From Iris pallida (lineage: Eukaryota > Streptophyta > Magnoliopsida > Asparagales > Iridaceae): a stretch of 64,000 nucleotides of DNA. The notes beneath the pieces are model-generated. The model saw only the letters and a list, made by a program, of their open reading frames with translations. It was not told where the DNA came from and ran no database searches. How positions within the stretch are numbered: position 1 is the stretch's first letter; every line of letters starts with the position of its first letter. Both the position numbers and the translations under genes were made by a program. The DNA is taken from assembly GCA_029216955.1 (NCBI GenBank), contig JANAVB010015600.1:30618374-30682373 (forward strand), in the 5' to 3' direction. This document shows positions 1 to 11,921 of the stretch, in pieces.

Positions 1-14
1 AATAAGATAAATAA

Positions 15-383
15 AAGGGTGCAAAAGTTGATTCTTCGAAGAATTATGAAGAAGCTTGCTACAGATGTGGAGCAAAAGGGCATTGGTCTCGTACCTGTCG
101 TACACCAAAGCACCTAATTGACCTTTACCAAACATCTATCAAGAGTAAAAGAAAAGAGAAAGAGAGCAACTTTGCAAATTTCAGCAACATTCTTGAAGAT
201 GAAAATGATCCAATAGAATTCACTCATTTGGATGTTGAAGATTACTTAAATGAGCCAAGTGGAGGAATTAAGTTTTCGGGTGATGATGCTAATGATGGCA
301 ATGAAAATATCAAAATGATTAAGTTGAATTTGAGATCATTTGAACTTTTTCAGTTTAGTTCTAGTTTTATGTTTGTTTTATAA
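15..383 (+). pseudogene. gag: copia gag, C-terminal part with CCHC zinc knuckle (partial)
   Basis: The reading frame open from 15 to the TAA at 381-383 encodes the end of the nucleocapsid region. A C-X2-C-X4-H-X4-C knuckle lies at 57-98 (Cys, Cys, His, Cys), followed by basic residues and an acidic, Asn/Asp-rich tail. Gag binds and packages the element RNA. The N-terminal part is outside the window. The frame ends about 95 bases before the first Met of the pol frame, so gag and pol look separately expressed or linked by splicing. Confidence 0.8.
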
Positions 384-478
384 TGTTTCTAAGTATCCAT
401 TGTTATGCATGTTTTAACCTTTGATTTTTATCAATAAATAAAATGTTTCTTACTCAATTTATTTGTGTTTATAGAAAT
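384..478 (+). other. copia gag-pol spacer, possible intron or leader
   Basis: This AT-rich stretch has no open frame. It ends in a T-rich run followed by TTTATAG directly before the ATG of the pol frame at 479, which resembles a 3' splice site. No convincing donor is fixed. Splicing near gag-pol boundaries is known in some copia elements; here it is only inferred. Confidence 0.35.
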
Positions 479-3400
479 ATGGAAAATAATGATGATGTGA
501 ACAACTCCAATGGTGGAGATATATGTTTGGTTGACAGTGGATCAACACACACTATTCTTCGAGATCGAAAATATTTTTCGAACTTAAAATTGGCACAAGC
601 AAATATTAGTACAATTTCTGGTACTACAAAATTAATTGAGGGCTCTGGAAGAGCAAATATTATATTACCGGGTGGAACAAATATTTTTTGTAAAAGATGC
701 TTTGTATTCAAGCAAGTCAAAAAAAAATTTGTTAAGTTTCAAAGACATACGTCTCAATGGTTTCCATATCGAGACTATGAATGAGGAGAATATGGAATAT
801 CTATGCATTACATCCAATGTTTCATGCCAGAAGCATGTGAAAGAAAAACTCACAGTTTTCTCATCAAGATTGTATCATGCAAAAATAAGTGCCATAGAAT
901 CTAACATTGCGATGAACCAGAAGTTCAATGATCCAAAACTTTTTATGCTTTGGCATGATCGGCTTGGCTACCCTGGATCTAGTATGATGCATCGAATAGT
1001 TAGAAACTCACGAGGACATCCTTTAAAGAACCAGAAGATTCTTTTACCTCGTGATTATGTGTGTGCTGCATGCTCACAAAGAAAATTAATTATAAGACCA
1101 TCTCTGATGAAAGTTAATCTTGAGTCACCTATGTTCTTACAAAGAATACAAGGAGATATTTGTGGACCTATTGACCCACCTTGTGGTCCATTTCGTTACT
1201 TTATGGTCTTGATAGATGCATCATCTAGATGGTCACATGTATGTTTATTGTCAACAAGGACGGTTGCTTTTGCCAAACTTTTTGCTCAGATTATAAAGTT
1301 AAGGGCTCAATTCCCTGATTATTCTATTAAGACAATTCGTCTTGATAATGTCGGTGAATATACATCTCAAGCATTTAATGACTATTGCATGTCAATTGGG
1401 ATTAACGTTGAACATTCAGTTGCACATGTCCATACTCAAAATGGACTTGTAGAGTCTTTTATTAAAAGATTACAATTGATTGCTAGACCTTTACTTTTAA
1501 GGTCAAGTTTATCCACTTCTGTTTGGGGACATGCAATACTACATGCAGCTGCATTGGTTCGTATTCGACCAAGTTCATTTAACCATCATTCACCATTGGA
1601 AATTGTTTTTGGCCAGCAGCCTGATATCTCTCACTTAAAATTTTTTGGTTGTGCAGTTTATGTTCCCATTTCTCCACCTAAAAGAACAAAGATGGGCCCA
1701 CAAAGGCATCTTGGAATTTACGTTGGTTTTGACTCATCATCTATAATAAAATACATTGAGCCCCTGACAGGCGATTTATTTAAGGCAAGGTTTGCTGATT
1801 GCCATTTTGATGAGTCAGTTTTCCCGCCGTTAGGGGAAGATAAAATGTCACTTCCTGTAGAACAGCGTGAAATTACATGGAATGTATCATCTTTTATTGA
1901 TCCACGCACAAGTAGATGTGAGCAAGAAGTGAAAAGGATTATCCATTTGCAAAATATTGCAAATCAATTGCCAGATGTATTCACTGATATTAAGAAAGTG
2001 ACAAAATCTCATGTACCGGCTATAAACGTACCCGTACGGATTGATATCCTTGAAGGACAACATGATGGCACATTAAAACCGTGCATGAAACGTGGATACC
2101 CTGTTGGCGCTAAAGATAAGAACCCTCGAAAGAAAAAGGTACAAGTTATTACTCCCGAAGAGAAAATAGTTTCGAAACATGAAAGCGCTATAGAAAATTT
2201 GACTGATCAGTCTAAAGTAACTCCTGAAGAGGCACATGATAATGAACATATTTTAGAAGAGATCTCTTTGAATTATATAAATACAAGGGAAAGCTGGGAT
2301 AGAAAGAAAATTACTATAGACAATATCTTTTCTTATAATGTTGCACTTGATATTATAAATGAGGATCCTGAACCAAAATATATTGAACAATGTCGACATA
2401 GAAATGATTGGCCAAAATGGAAAGATGCGATACAAGCTGAATTAAAATCCTTAAAAAATTGTAAAGTATTTGGACCAGTAGTCCAAACCCCTGAAGGTAT
2501 AAAACCTATTGGATACAAATGGGTATTTGTAAGAAAATGAAACGAGAAAAATAAAATTGTGAGATACAAGGCACGACTTGTTGCACAAGGTTTTTTACAG
2601 AGACCTGGAGTCGATTATGATGAAACATATTCCCCTGTGATCGATGTAATCACATTATGATATTTGATCAGCTTAGCAGTCACAGAAAAACTTGATATAC
2701 GGCTTATGGATGTTGTTACCGCATATTTGTATGGGTCATTGGATAATGACATTTATATGAAGATCCCAGAAGGATTCAAATTGCCTGAAGCAAATAACCA
2801 AAGATCTCATGGGTTATACTCAATCAAATTACAATGATCCCTATACGGATTAAAACAATCTGGAAGAATGTGGTATAATCGCCTTAGCGAGTACCTTGTT
2901 AGAGAAGGATATATAAACAATCCAATTTGCCCATGTGTCTTCATCAAGAGATCTAAAAATGGATTCTCAATTATTGCAGTTTATGTTGATGACTTAAATC
3001 TTGTCAGAACTTTCGAAGAGCTCATAGAAACTGCTAACTATCTAATGAAAGAATTTGAGATAAAAAATCTCGGAAAGATAAAATTCTGTCTCGGCCTGCA
3101 GATCGAGCATTTATCAAATGGAATTTTTATCCATCAATCTACCTATGTTGAAAAAATCTTGAAAAGATTTTATATGGATAAATCTTATCCACTGAGTAGC
3201 CCCATGATTGTTCGATCTTTAGATGTAAAGAAAGATCCATTCCGTCCTCGAGAGGATAATGAAGAATTATTAGGTCCGGAAGTACCATATCTTAGTGTTA
3301 TTGGAGCTTTGATATATCTTGCAAATTGTACAAGACCTGATATAGCATTCTCAGTAAACTTACTGGCAAGATATAGCTCAGCACCAACAAAACGACATTG

Positions 3401-4016
3401 GAATGGTGTTAAACATATATTACGTTATCTTCGTAGAACAACTGATATGGGCTTATTTTACTCAAAAAATTTAGAATCACAAGTTGTGGGTTATGCTGAT
3501 GCTGGTTATCTATCTGACCCACATAAAGGAAGATCTCAGAGTGGATATGTGTTTACTTGTGGTGGTGCTGCAATATCATGGCGCTCAGTGAAACAAAGCT
3601 CAGTGAAACAAACATTAGCAGCAACTTTTTCTAATCACTCAAAATTTTTGGCCTTGCATGAAGCAAGTCGAGAGTGCATATGGTTAAGAACGATGACTCA
3701 GCATATCCGAGAATCATGTGGGTTATCTTCAACAAAGAATACTGGGATAATATTTTATGAAGACAATGCTGCTTGTATTGCACAAATCAGGAATGGCTAC
3801 ATCAAAGGCGACAAAACGAAGCATATATCACCTAAATTTTTTTACACTCACGAGCTACAGAAGAATGGTGACATTGACGTTCGGCAGATACAATCAAGCA
3901 AGAATTTTGCAAATTTATTCACTAAAGCATTACCAACCACAACATTCAGAAAGATGATTCAGAATATTGGGATGCGTCAGCTAAAGGATCTATTGCCAGC
4001 ATCAGAGGGAGCGTGA
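479..4016 (+). pseudogene. pol: copia pol polyprotein (protease, integrase, RT, RNase H), broken
   Basis: From the Met at 479 the frame encodes an aspartic protease with DSGSTHT. The frame then shifts by one base near 685, close to a T-run. Next come a GAG-pre-integrase domain (LWHDRLGYPG), an integrase core with GDICGP, the RLDN-VGEY block and the catalytic Glu in NGLVES, then RT with YVDD at about 2980-2991, and RNase H (GYADAGY, later EDNAA). In-frame TGA stops at 2538, 2658 and 2836 each sit where relatives have Arg, consistent with CGA to TGA. A perfect 15-bp tandem duplication (3583-3597 and 3598-3612) adds five residues in RNase H. The frame ends at the TGA of 4014-4016. Domain order is certain; the ancestral codons are inferred from family consensus. 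Confidence 0.92.
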
Positions 4017-4190
4017 TCACTAATTCTCAAACTATACTCTTTTTTCTTCGACCAAATTTTTATCCCATTGGATTTTTTTTGGCAAGGTTTTAACGAGGCA
4101 GTTTATCACGCTTACACATTTTGTGTAATATGTACTCTTTTTCCTTCGTCCAAGTTTTTATCCCATTGGGTTGGCAAGGTTTTAACGAGA
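4017..4190 (+). other. copia 3' untranslated tail, left half
   Basis: Non-coding tail after pol. A stretch containing TTTTTATCCCATTGG and GGCAAGGTTTTAACGAG occurs twice, near 4055-4100 and 4155-4190, as an imperfect duplication of the usual pre-LTR tail. It is cut at 4190 by solo LTR B1 and resumes at 7239. Confidence 0.75.
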
Positions 4191-4828
4191 TGTAATGCCT
4201 GTGGTTCGTATTGCGTATTTTCGGAATACGTGTACGTATTTATTCTTCTATTGCATGATTTCCTTGCTTAATTCCTTCTTGGCTTGGCTTGGTTTATCCT
4301 TGGGTTGGTTCGGCCTGGCTTGGTTTTGATTAGGTTCATGATGAACCCTTGGATGAACCCCCTACCTACCACCTCCATTTGTATTTATTAGCCCTCTTCA
4401 TTCTCTCTCTTCATTTATCATCTTCTTCTTCCTCATTTACTTCCTTACCTACCAGAGAGAGGGAGAGAGAGGTCTAGGCAAGTGCAACTTGCTTTATGGA
4501 AGAACTCCAATTTTATTGCTTCATTCTCTTCCTTACAACATTCTAACTTGCTTTAGAACTTGGCATTTTCACTTTCTATGGCTAGATTCTTGTAGATCTA
4601 AGTATACATTATTTTCGGATTTCTTGGGTTTTGATCTACTTAATCTTGTTATTTCTAAGTTTTGATGGTTCCATGTTGTTGAGAATTTCATTCTGCCCCA
4701 TTTTGACCTATGGAAGTTTGGATTTGGACTCTGGATGAAAGATTCATGGAGCTTGGGAGCCATGGCTTGAAGGGTTCTTCTTTTCGGAAGGATGGAGAAG
4801 AAGAACAGTTCATAGTCGACTGGACTTA

Positions 4829-5474
4829 GCCGCATAGCTTTATGCAGCAAGTTTTATTCCTGACCGCATAAGCCTTGCTGAGTTACTTGGCCGCATGGCC
4901 TATGCCGTAGGAACTCGATTCTCTCAGCCGCATGAAGATTTAATCCTAGCCGCATGAGGCCCAGTCCTAACTGAGCCGCATGGGCTTCTGAGTCCGGGCC
5001 GTATGACCCGATTTATTCTAGCCGCATGCGCCCTCTTACCTATGCAGCCGCATATGTGCCCGCCAAACTTAACCGCATGACCCGGAGTCGTTCGAGCCGC
5101 ATAGGCTCCACTGCTCCTTCAGCCGCATACGCATTCATTGCTCCTGGCCACCTATGTACAGCCCCCTCCCGGCCGCATGGGTACTCTCCCCCCTGGGCTG
5201 CATAAGCATTTCCTCCTGCTGCCGCATGGGACTCCGCCCACCCTGAGCCGCATGAACTCAACACCCTGAGCCGCATGAACTTAAACTCCCGCTAGCCGCA
5301 TATGCCACTGTCATTTCCTGGCCGCATGAGACCCGGTTACTTTCTGGCCGTATAAGGCCCAGTCTTCTCCAGTCGCATGGGCTGTTCTCCTTCCAGCCGC
5401 ATGTGATCATTACCTGGCCGCATATGCCTTAGCCGCATGTGATCATTACCTGGCCGCATATGCCTTAGCCGCAT
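4829..5474 (+). repeat. GCCGCAT(A/G) motif array in solo LTR B1
   Basis: I count about 20 exact GCCGCAT heptamers, almost all followed by A or G, plus about seven one-base variants, spaced irregularly by roughly 15-60 bases. The sequence between motifs varies and is pyrimidine-rich. A unit of about 36 bp that includes ATGTGATCATTACCTGG is perfectly duplicated near 5399-5467. No long open frame is kept, so this looks like non-coding repeat growth inside the LTR. Confidence 0.9.
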
Positions 5475-5614
5475 GGCTCTTCTATAGTCCTGAATATTGA
5501 TATTTTATTAGATATTTTACGTCCATTTTATATCCTTACGCCTTTTTGTCATGAACTTGATAATCACAAATTTACTTAATATGTTTAGAAATGATAACCT
5601 GACATGACATGATA

Positions 5615-5753
5615 GTGGCCCGTCGTGGTGCACTCCTGACATAATAACTTGACCTGATAATTTGACCTGCTATACATGACACGACAGTGGCCCGTCGTGG
5701 TGCACTCCTGACATGATAACTTGACCTGATAGTGGCCCGTCGTGGCGCACTCC
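5615..5753 (+). repeat. short tandem cluster (GTGGCCCGTCGTGG unit), three copies
   Basis: The core GTGGCCCGTCGTGGTGCACT occurs at 5615, 5687 and 5732, with the third copy carrying one change, separated by CTGACATGATAACTTGACC-like spacers. The equivalent place in solo LTR B2 (10026-10267) holds five diverged copies, so the cluster is an old variable part of the family B LTR. Confidence 0.8.
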
Positions 5754-7238
5754 TGACTAGCACACTTGATATGATAAACCTGACATGATTATCTCGAATA
5801 GCTGTTGCGACGGCTACCTGACATGACACGACCTGTTTAATTAATCCTGACACCGTGGTTGTTTGCATTGAATGTGCCTGTATAAACTACGAGTCCGGTT
5901 GTGTCTTGCATCATGTCTAGGGCATGATCCCTGAGTACCACGGTCAGGGATCCATACTGAATCTGGCTAGGTTAATGACTAGATTGATCAAATAGTTCAT
6001 GGAGAATTTCCCAGTTACCTGTTGCCCCTTTGGTCCCGGCCTTATATATATACCTGGGATTTGTTGCTATCCGTTGAGATGAGCGCACTTCCAGCCCGCC
6101 GTCGAGTGTGGTACCTTAGGACACATGTATCTTACTACAGTGTGTCTGCTATATCAAGCTATCTTTTCCTTTTCTTGCTGGGATCACTCAGGTAGTAACA
6201 AACAGGTAACCGGACTTGGAATTCTCATTGCATCTTGCTAGTAACTAGGCCTGTGATAATCCTAGTTAGTTAAAGTATCAAGCCGTACTTATTGCTTGGC
6301 CGTGATTGTTGGATGGGGTTCAATCTGTCTAGTCTTGTCTTGATCCTGTACAAGATTGTTACCTGACCAGAATTCTTATATTTATCTTGCCGATAAATGG
6401 TGGGAGAAACCAAGTTCTGTTCAGACGAAGGGTTACAACCCCGGTCCTTGTTTGGTTTACGGGTTGTAACCTGGTTATCTGAATAGTCCCATGGTTATCT
6501 CATCGTATATCACCCTGTCATGCTCTTTCATATGTCTTGTCTTTTATTGATCCTGTACAAGATTGTCTTTTATATTTACCTGTCATGCTTTTCTTAAAAT
6601 ACTGTCTCTTATTATGTAATTATATTCTTGTACTAATTACTGATTTTAGTTCCTAAGTGAAGTCTCCTTTGTGGCACTTGCTCTTTCTGGGGTCTGACCC
6701 AGCTGGTTTTGTATGGCCAGATACCGGAGCAGCAGCAAAGGATCTACCTGCCTTCCAGCCCGATGGTGACCGCCAGGCATAACCAGGGCAACGAGTGGGT
6801 TTTCTTTTTGTTCTTCCACTGCAATTGTACATTATTCTTTTGAGGTGTTTAACCGCCGAGCAAGTGTTAGCTCGTGTATATTTACCTCCTGTCTGCCTAC
6901 GGGCTGTAATCATGATTGGCAACTCGAGGTTGATCATGTATGACTTAACACTTGCTAGTCCTTACATTTTGTACGACTAGCTTCATGATCATCTGGATAT
7001 GTAATGTTTGGGACGCCTTACAATTGTATATTTGGTGGTCTGATATCTTGTAACTATTATTAGTTGGTTGAGATTGAGACAATAGGATAATTTATGACCT
7101 TAAGAGACTGATGGCTTGTAGATAAACCCTCACATATCTAGACAGCCGTGACCGTATGGTGAGCTGGATTCCATTTCATTATACGTAGCTGGCTATGTCT
7201 GCCCCCGCTCTCCAGTATTCTAGTTCTGGGGCGTGACA

Positions 7239-7278
7239 CGAGACATATCCCATATTACATTGGACATCCAAGGGGGAG
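7239..7278 (+). other. copia tail, right half, with polypurine tract
   Basis: Continuation of the copia tail after the B1 insertion. It starts with the second TSD copy CGAGA and ends in AAGGGGGAG, the polypurine tract that primes plus-strand DNA synthesis, immediately before the LTR TG at 7279. Confidence 0.85.
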
Positions 7279-7465
7279 TGTTGTAAATATGGATGTCCCA
7301 TGACTCTTAGTCATCCATAACTTATGTAACTCATGCCCTTTGATTTCATAATTCATGGCGTTTGGCAATCCATTGTAAGCCTATATAAAGGCCATATTAG
7401 ATGAATGAAAATACACACAACTTTCTTCTCCATTTTCTCTTGTTGCTCTCTCTAGTTTATAACAG
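7279..7465 (+). mobile_element. copia 3' LTR
   Basis: The LTR starts TGTTGTAAATATGG after the polypurine tract and ends TTTATAACA at 7465, 187 bp, a size typical of small copia LTRs. A TATA box (TATATAAA, 7382-7389) lies in the middle and a CT-rich stretch follows. The 5' LTR is outside the window, so the TSD cannot be tested. Confidence 0.85.
7382..7389 (+). promoter_or_regulatory. TATA box in copia LTR
   Basis: TATATAAA flanked by GC on both sides, about 100 bp into the LTR and about 75 bp before its end. This is the expected place for the LTR core promoter. Confidence 0.6.
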
Positions 7466-8586
7466 TTTGTTTTATCAACATTTTTGGTCATTCCTAAAAT
7501 TATCGCATTTGATGCTTTTTTGTTGTTGAAGATATCTTTACAAAAATATTCTACTCTAATGGCTTGGACAACAGTGATTACGTCATCATGGTGTCATCTT
7601 TACTTAAACATCATGCACGTATATGACTGTTTAATTTCCTGACAAGAAATCCAAGCTTATAGTTGTTACACTATTTACCATTTTATCCTTTAGGTTCTAT
7701 AAGTTCGAGTGGAGAGAGAACTTTTTTCTCTTCTTTCTTTTTCTTTGAGGTTTTTGGAACATCAGAGAGCTTTCTTGTTATCAATTTTTTTTCGACTCTG
7801 TTTTCATCGGCCTTCTTAAGATTCTTTCGAAGTTTACTTTTTATTTCTCTTTCAGCTCCTTCCAATATCTTTTAGATAGAATAAATTCGAGTTGTTCTTC
7901 AACTCTCTACGATCGCACTTATGATGCTATAAATCCTTATTCCAATATTATGCCGACACGTCAATTGACCCATTTGTTGTTGTTGTCAAAGGACTTTCTC
8001 ATCAGGATGACAAAGATGATTCTAGTGGTGCTTCATTCGCTCGAAATCATTTTCTTATAATTCTATAACCTTCCCAGAAAGATTAGAAATGTAAATCCTT
8101 CAAGCTTCGTAACTAGTATTTATCTTGTGTCATATAAGCCAAGTTGGCCAAATATATGATTGCTTTGGAATCTAACATTTGTTTGTCCAGAACAAGCAAT
8201 AGTCAATATTTTACTAACGATATTTGTTTACAAAAAGTTGATATGATTTGGGCTTTATTTTTCTCTTGGATTCTGACATTGTTATTATTCCCAACTTTAT
8301 GGTACTACGATCAATTGTTGGGCTCCAAACGTACGAAAACTAATCATCAGTTATCTATCGGTTCTTCGTGATCTTATTTTCCCTTCATCATGAACTTGTT
8401 TAGAGCCCATATATCACGTCCCAGTTTTACAGAACCAATAAGTCGTCACTGGACGTGATATCATACAAGTCTAAATTTTACTTGTACAAGACGTTGATGT
8501 TCACAGTTGATAAATGATCGCAAATAAGGTCATTGTAGCAAAAATAAGCAGACACATTGAATCACACAAGTATAACAATCTCTTTA
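7466..8586. other. intergenic or unrecognised repeat, no gene seen
   Basis: AT-rich sequence of about 1.1 kb between the copia LTR and the antisense A-like LTR. The only open frames are short (60-75 codons), without recognisable motifs or good codon bias. It could be old host sequence or a degraded element. Confidence 0.5.
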
Positions 8587-8643
8587 TGTCATGACCAGCA
8601 CCCGGTATAGGGGCACGAGTGCGTGACAGCGCCCAACCTACGC
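8587..8643 (-). mobile_element. antisense A-like LTR fragment 1 (LTR 3' end)
   Basis: TGTCATGACCAGCACCC is the reverse complement of the A/D type LTR end (GGGTGCGGGTCGTGACA) with a few changes, followed by the complement of the conserved block before it. It is interrupted at 8643 by solo LTR B2 and resumes at 11922. Joining the parts restores CCTACGCCGCAG, as in the element A LTR. Confidence 0.75.
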
Positions 8644-9257
8644 TGTGAGACTCGTCTCACTGTATCAGTATTTATGTACGGGTACGTATTTTGAGCCGTA
8701 TTTCGTATTTCTTGATTTTTGAATATTTTAAAATTTTTTAAAGTATAGGTTAAACTTGACTTGGTTTAATTTGGTTCGGTTCAACTTGGTATTGGGCTTG
8801 GTTTGGTTTAGGTGGGTTTGAGATGAGAAGATTTGTATAAAAAACTAACTCTTCTCTCTCTCCTCCGTTATTTTCATTCTCTTCATCTTCTTCCTCTTCA
8901 TTCTCTCCTGCAACCTAAGGCAAGTACACCTTACCAAATGTTGGACAAATGTTATTTTATTTGTTCTAAACTCTTTCTTACATGATTCTAAGCATCTTTA
9001 GAACTTGGAGTTTTTGATTTTCATGGATGGATTCTTATAGATCTAAGTTTATAGTCTTTTCAGTTTTCTTGGGTTTTGATCTATCAAACTTCATTATTTT
9101 CAAGTTTTGATTGTTCTATGTTGTAGAGAATTCGATTTTACCCAAAATAGACCTTTGAAAAGTTAGATTTTGACTTGTTTTGAGGAAGTTATGGTCAAAA
9201 TAAGATTTGAGCATTTCTTAGTTCATCTGTCCTGATTCTGACAGGGACGATGAATAG

Positions 9258-9560
9258 TACCGCATGCATAGTGCCGTATAGTGCCGCATAGTGCCGTATA
9301 GTGCAGCCTGCCGCATAGTACCGCATAGTACAGCCTTCCGCATAGTACCGCATGGTGATGCAGCCTGCCATATAGTACAGCCTGCCGCATAATGCCGCAG
9401 AAGGTTGCATAGTGCCGCAGAAGGCCGCATAGTGCCGCAGGAGGCCACATAGTGCCGCAGAAGGCTGCATAGTGCCGCAGAAGGTTGCATAGTGCCGCAG
9501 GAGGCCGCATAGTGCCTCAGAAGGCTGCATAGTGTCGCAGAATGCCGTATAGTGCCTGTT
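9258..9560 (+). repeat. 20-bp tandem repeat (GCATAGTGCCGCAGAAGG type) in solo LTR B2
   Basis: From about 9391 the sequence is a regular run of 20-bp units such as GCATAGTGCCGCAGAAGGCC, about eight copies with single-base changes. The left part (9258-9390) is a looser mix of CCGCATAGT and GCAGCCTGCC pieces. It occupies the same LTR position as the GCCGCAT array of copy B1. The long antisense open frames across it are by-products of a repeat lacking stops. Confidence 0.9.
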
Positions 9561-10025
9561 TTGGCTGTTTTATGTCCTATTTGGCTGATTTGTGGCCAAA
9601 TATTTTCCCAACTCCCAACATGAAAGTTGTAGATCTTTTCCTTGGCTTCAAGAATATGTTACCAACTATTTTATGCAAGTTTCTTTCATTCTTGATATGG
9701 AGCTTATGATTGCATTGCATGTTTTCTATCTTGGCCTAAATTGTGATGACCCTACTTAATAGCTTGATACTTCTTTAATAAATGAATTTCTTAACATGAT
9801 TTGATAATATTGTACAGTTAGAAAATAATTGTACCCCCTTACATTCTTAACACTAGCATAGAATCAATTATTATTTTATGCCAATTAGTTGCTTATACTT
9901 ATCCCCTATCACATGTCAGGATATGTCCTTTCCTTCGAATATTTCTTATGTGATATGATATGTGTTTTCATTCTTTTCCGGATTTATTGTACCTTACAAT
10001 CTATGCCATGATTAGAATTTCTTTA

Positions 10026-10267
10026 TAGTGACCCGTTGTGGTGCACTCATGATTTATGCCTTTTCTTTGCTTTACATGATAGTGACCAGTTGTGGTGCAC
10101 TCATAATATATGTCTTTCTTCTTTGCTTAACACGATAGTGATCCGTTGTGGTGCACTCTTGAACTTGTCTTTCTCTGCTTTACATGATAGTGACCCATTG
10201 TGGTGCACTCATAATGTATGACTTTCTCCTTTGCTTAACATGATAGTGACCGTCGTGGTGCACTCCA
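10026..10267 (+). repeat. about 54-bp tandem repeat, five copies (TAGTGACCCGTTGTGGTG)
   Basis: Five copies of a unit with the core TAGTGACCCGTTGTGGTGCA, near 10026, 10080, 10137, 10189 and 10243, with TTCTTTGCTTAACATGA-like spacers. It is homologous to the three-copy cluster in solo LTR B1. Confidence 0.85.
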
Positions 10268-11921
10268 GACAAGTAACATGATATGACATGACATGAACCA
10301 TGAATGCTGTTACGACGGTTTTATTGGCTTACAAGTAATGAATGATTTAGACACCGTGGGTGTTTCTTTTGAGTGTGTTTGTACAAGCTACATGTTCTGT
10401 ATTGCATCATGTCTAGGATATGAATTCCTGATTTCCCACGGTCAGGTATTCATACTGAATCTGGCTAGGATTAATGACTAGATTGATCAAGTAGTTCATG
10501 AAGAGACTTTTCCAGTTACCTGTTGCCCCTTTGATCCCGGCCTTATATATATATATACATGGGATTTGGAGCTATCTGTCATGATGAGCACATTTTCAGC
10601 TCACCGTCGAGTGGGGCACCTCCTTAGGACACATGTATCTTACTGCAGTGTGTCTGCTATACTTGTTTTTCTTTTACTGGAGTCACTCAGGTAGCAGTAG
10701 GCGGGTAACTGGACATGGAAATCTCTTTGCATCTTGTTAGTAACTAGGCTTGTGATAACCCTAGTTAGTTAAAGTATCAAGCCGTACTCATTGCTTGGCC
10801 GTGATTGATGGATGGAGTCAGTCCAGTCCAGTCTAGTTTTGTCTAGGCAGTGTCCGTATGTTTATTTCAGTGCACTATGGTTTATGCTTTACTTTTATCA
10901 ATGAATGATCGGAGGCTAAGTTCTGTTCCGAAGAAGGGTTACAATCCCGGTCCTTGTTTGGTTTAAGGGTTGTAACTTGACTTCCGGAATAGTTCATAAG
11001 TCATCCTATCATTGTCATTCTATTTTTGTTCTAACATGCTCACATGTTCTGTTATCTCACATGTTCACATGTTCAGTTCTCTCACAAGCTATATATGATC
11101 CCTATGCTGGGTCACCATGTTCATATGACCCGGCTATCTCACATGCTTACATGACCAGCTGATTTTACATGTTTTCAAGCTTCTGTTTACTTAACATGTC
11201 TACACTTTACATTATGTTGCATGTTAATTACTTTATGCTCCAAGATGCTTACTTATTGTCTTTCTATGTTCGGGATAAGTGCATTGGTAGTGCACGAGTC
11301 TCGATCTGCTCTTACTCATTTGTATCTCTAATTGTTGATGTTAGTGATTGCTGATTTTAGTTCATAGTTTGACCTCATTTGTGGTACTTGCTATTTGGGA
11401 TCTGACCCCACTGGTTTTGTTTGGCCAGATCTGATAGAGGAGTCCAGAGGATCTTCCGTACCATCTACTCGACGGTGACCATCCAGAGCACCAGAGTACC
11501 TGAGTGGGTTCTTATTTCATTCTCCCACTTGATATGTACATTATTCTTTTGTGGCGTTTAGCCTCGCTTACGGGCCCAGACATGATGTGCGTATTCTAGA
11601 CTATAGCTAGAGCTTATCATTTATGACTATTACTCTTGCTAGTTCTCTATTTGGTATGACTAGCTTCATGATCATCCATGTATAAATGGTTTGGGACGCT
11701 TTACTATTGTATGTCTGATGATCATACTTCTTGTACCTTGTATAATTGCCTGTGATTGAGATACCTAGGATTGTTTAACCTAGGATCGACTGTTGGCTTG
11801 TAGAAGTAACCCCCATGTCTTGACAGCTTATACGTAATTTCAGAGTACTGGTGTACTTTAGAATTTCGTAGCTGGCCTTGTCCGTCCCTCCTTGTTAGTA
11901 TTCTGGTTCTGGAGCGTGACA

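Larger units (their letters stand above)
4191..7238 (+). mobile_element. solo LTR, family B, copy 1 (Tekay/Del-type gypsy)
   Basis: The element starts TGTAATGCCTGTGG and ends GGGGCGTGACA, and is flanked by the 5-bp duplication CGAGA (4186-4190 and 7239-7243). It has no internal domain, so it is a solo LTR left by recombination between two LTRs. Its ends and layout match the LTR of the minus-strand Tekay/Del element at 21707-23339/62486-63502, including an AGAGAG-rich stretch, a GGCAAGTGCAACTTGC-like block and the GCCGCAT array about 0.6 kb in. Length is 3,048 bp. It lies in the 3' tail of the copia element and is therefore younger than it. Confidence 0.93.
1..7465 (+). mobile_element. Ty1/copia retrotransposon, 5'-truncated by the window edge
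   Basis: The order gag zinc knuckle, protease, integrase, RT, RNase H, then a polypurine tract and a short LTR defines a copia element (integrase precedes RT). The 5' LTR and most of gag lie left of base 1. The 3' end is the polypurine tract AAGGGGGAG just before 7279, then the LTR at 7279-7465. A family B solo LTR (4191-7238) interrupts the 3' untranslated tail; removing it and one TSD copy rejoins the two halves. The coding region holds one frameshift and three in-frame stops, so this copy is inactive. I could not assign a named copia lineage with confidence. Confidence 0.93.
8644..11921 (+). mobile_element. solo LTR, family B, copy 2
   Basis: Begins TGTGAGACTCG and ends TCTGGAGCGTGACA. 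It aligns throughout with solo LTR B1: the same CT-rich block after a TATAAAA-like box near 8836, a motif array about 0.6 kb in, the same GTGG...GTGCACTC cluster, the same CCGGCCTTATATATA block near 10540, and the same end. Length is 3,278 bp. The flanks share ACGC (8640-8643 and 11922-11925); a full 5-bp TSD (TACGC) would need one lost base. More diverged from B1 than either end suggests, so probably an older insertion. Confidence 0.88.

Noticed and set aside
5040..5276. 78-codon minus-strand frame in the GCCGCAT array
   Set aside because: Not kept in the homologous LTRs B2 and B'; it follows from the motif.
9195..9530. Three overlapping antisense frames of 90-111 codons
   Set aside because: The 20-bp repeat lacks stops in several frames; overlapping frames show it is compositional.
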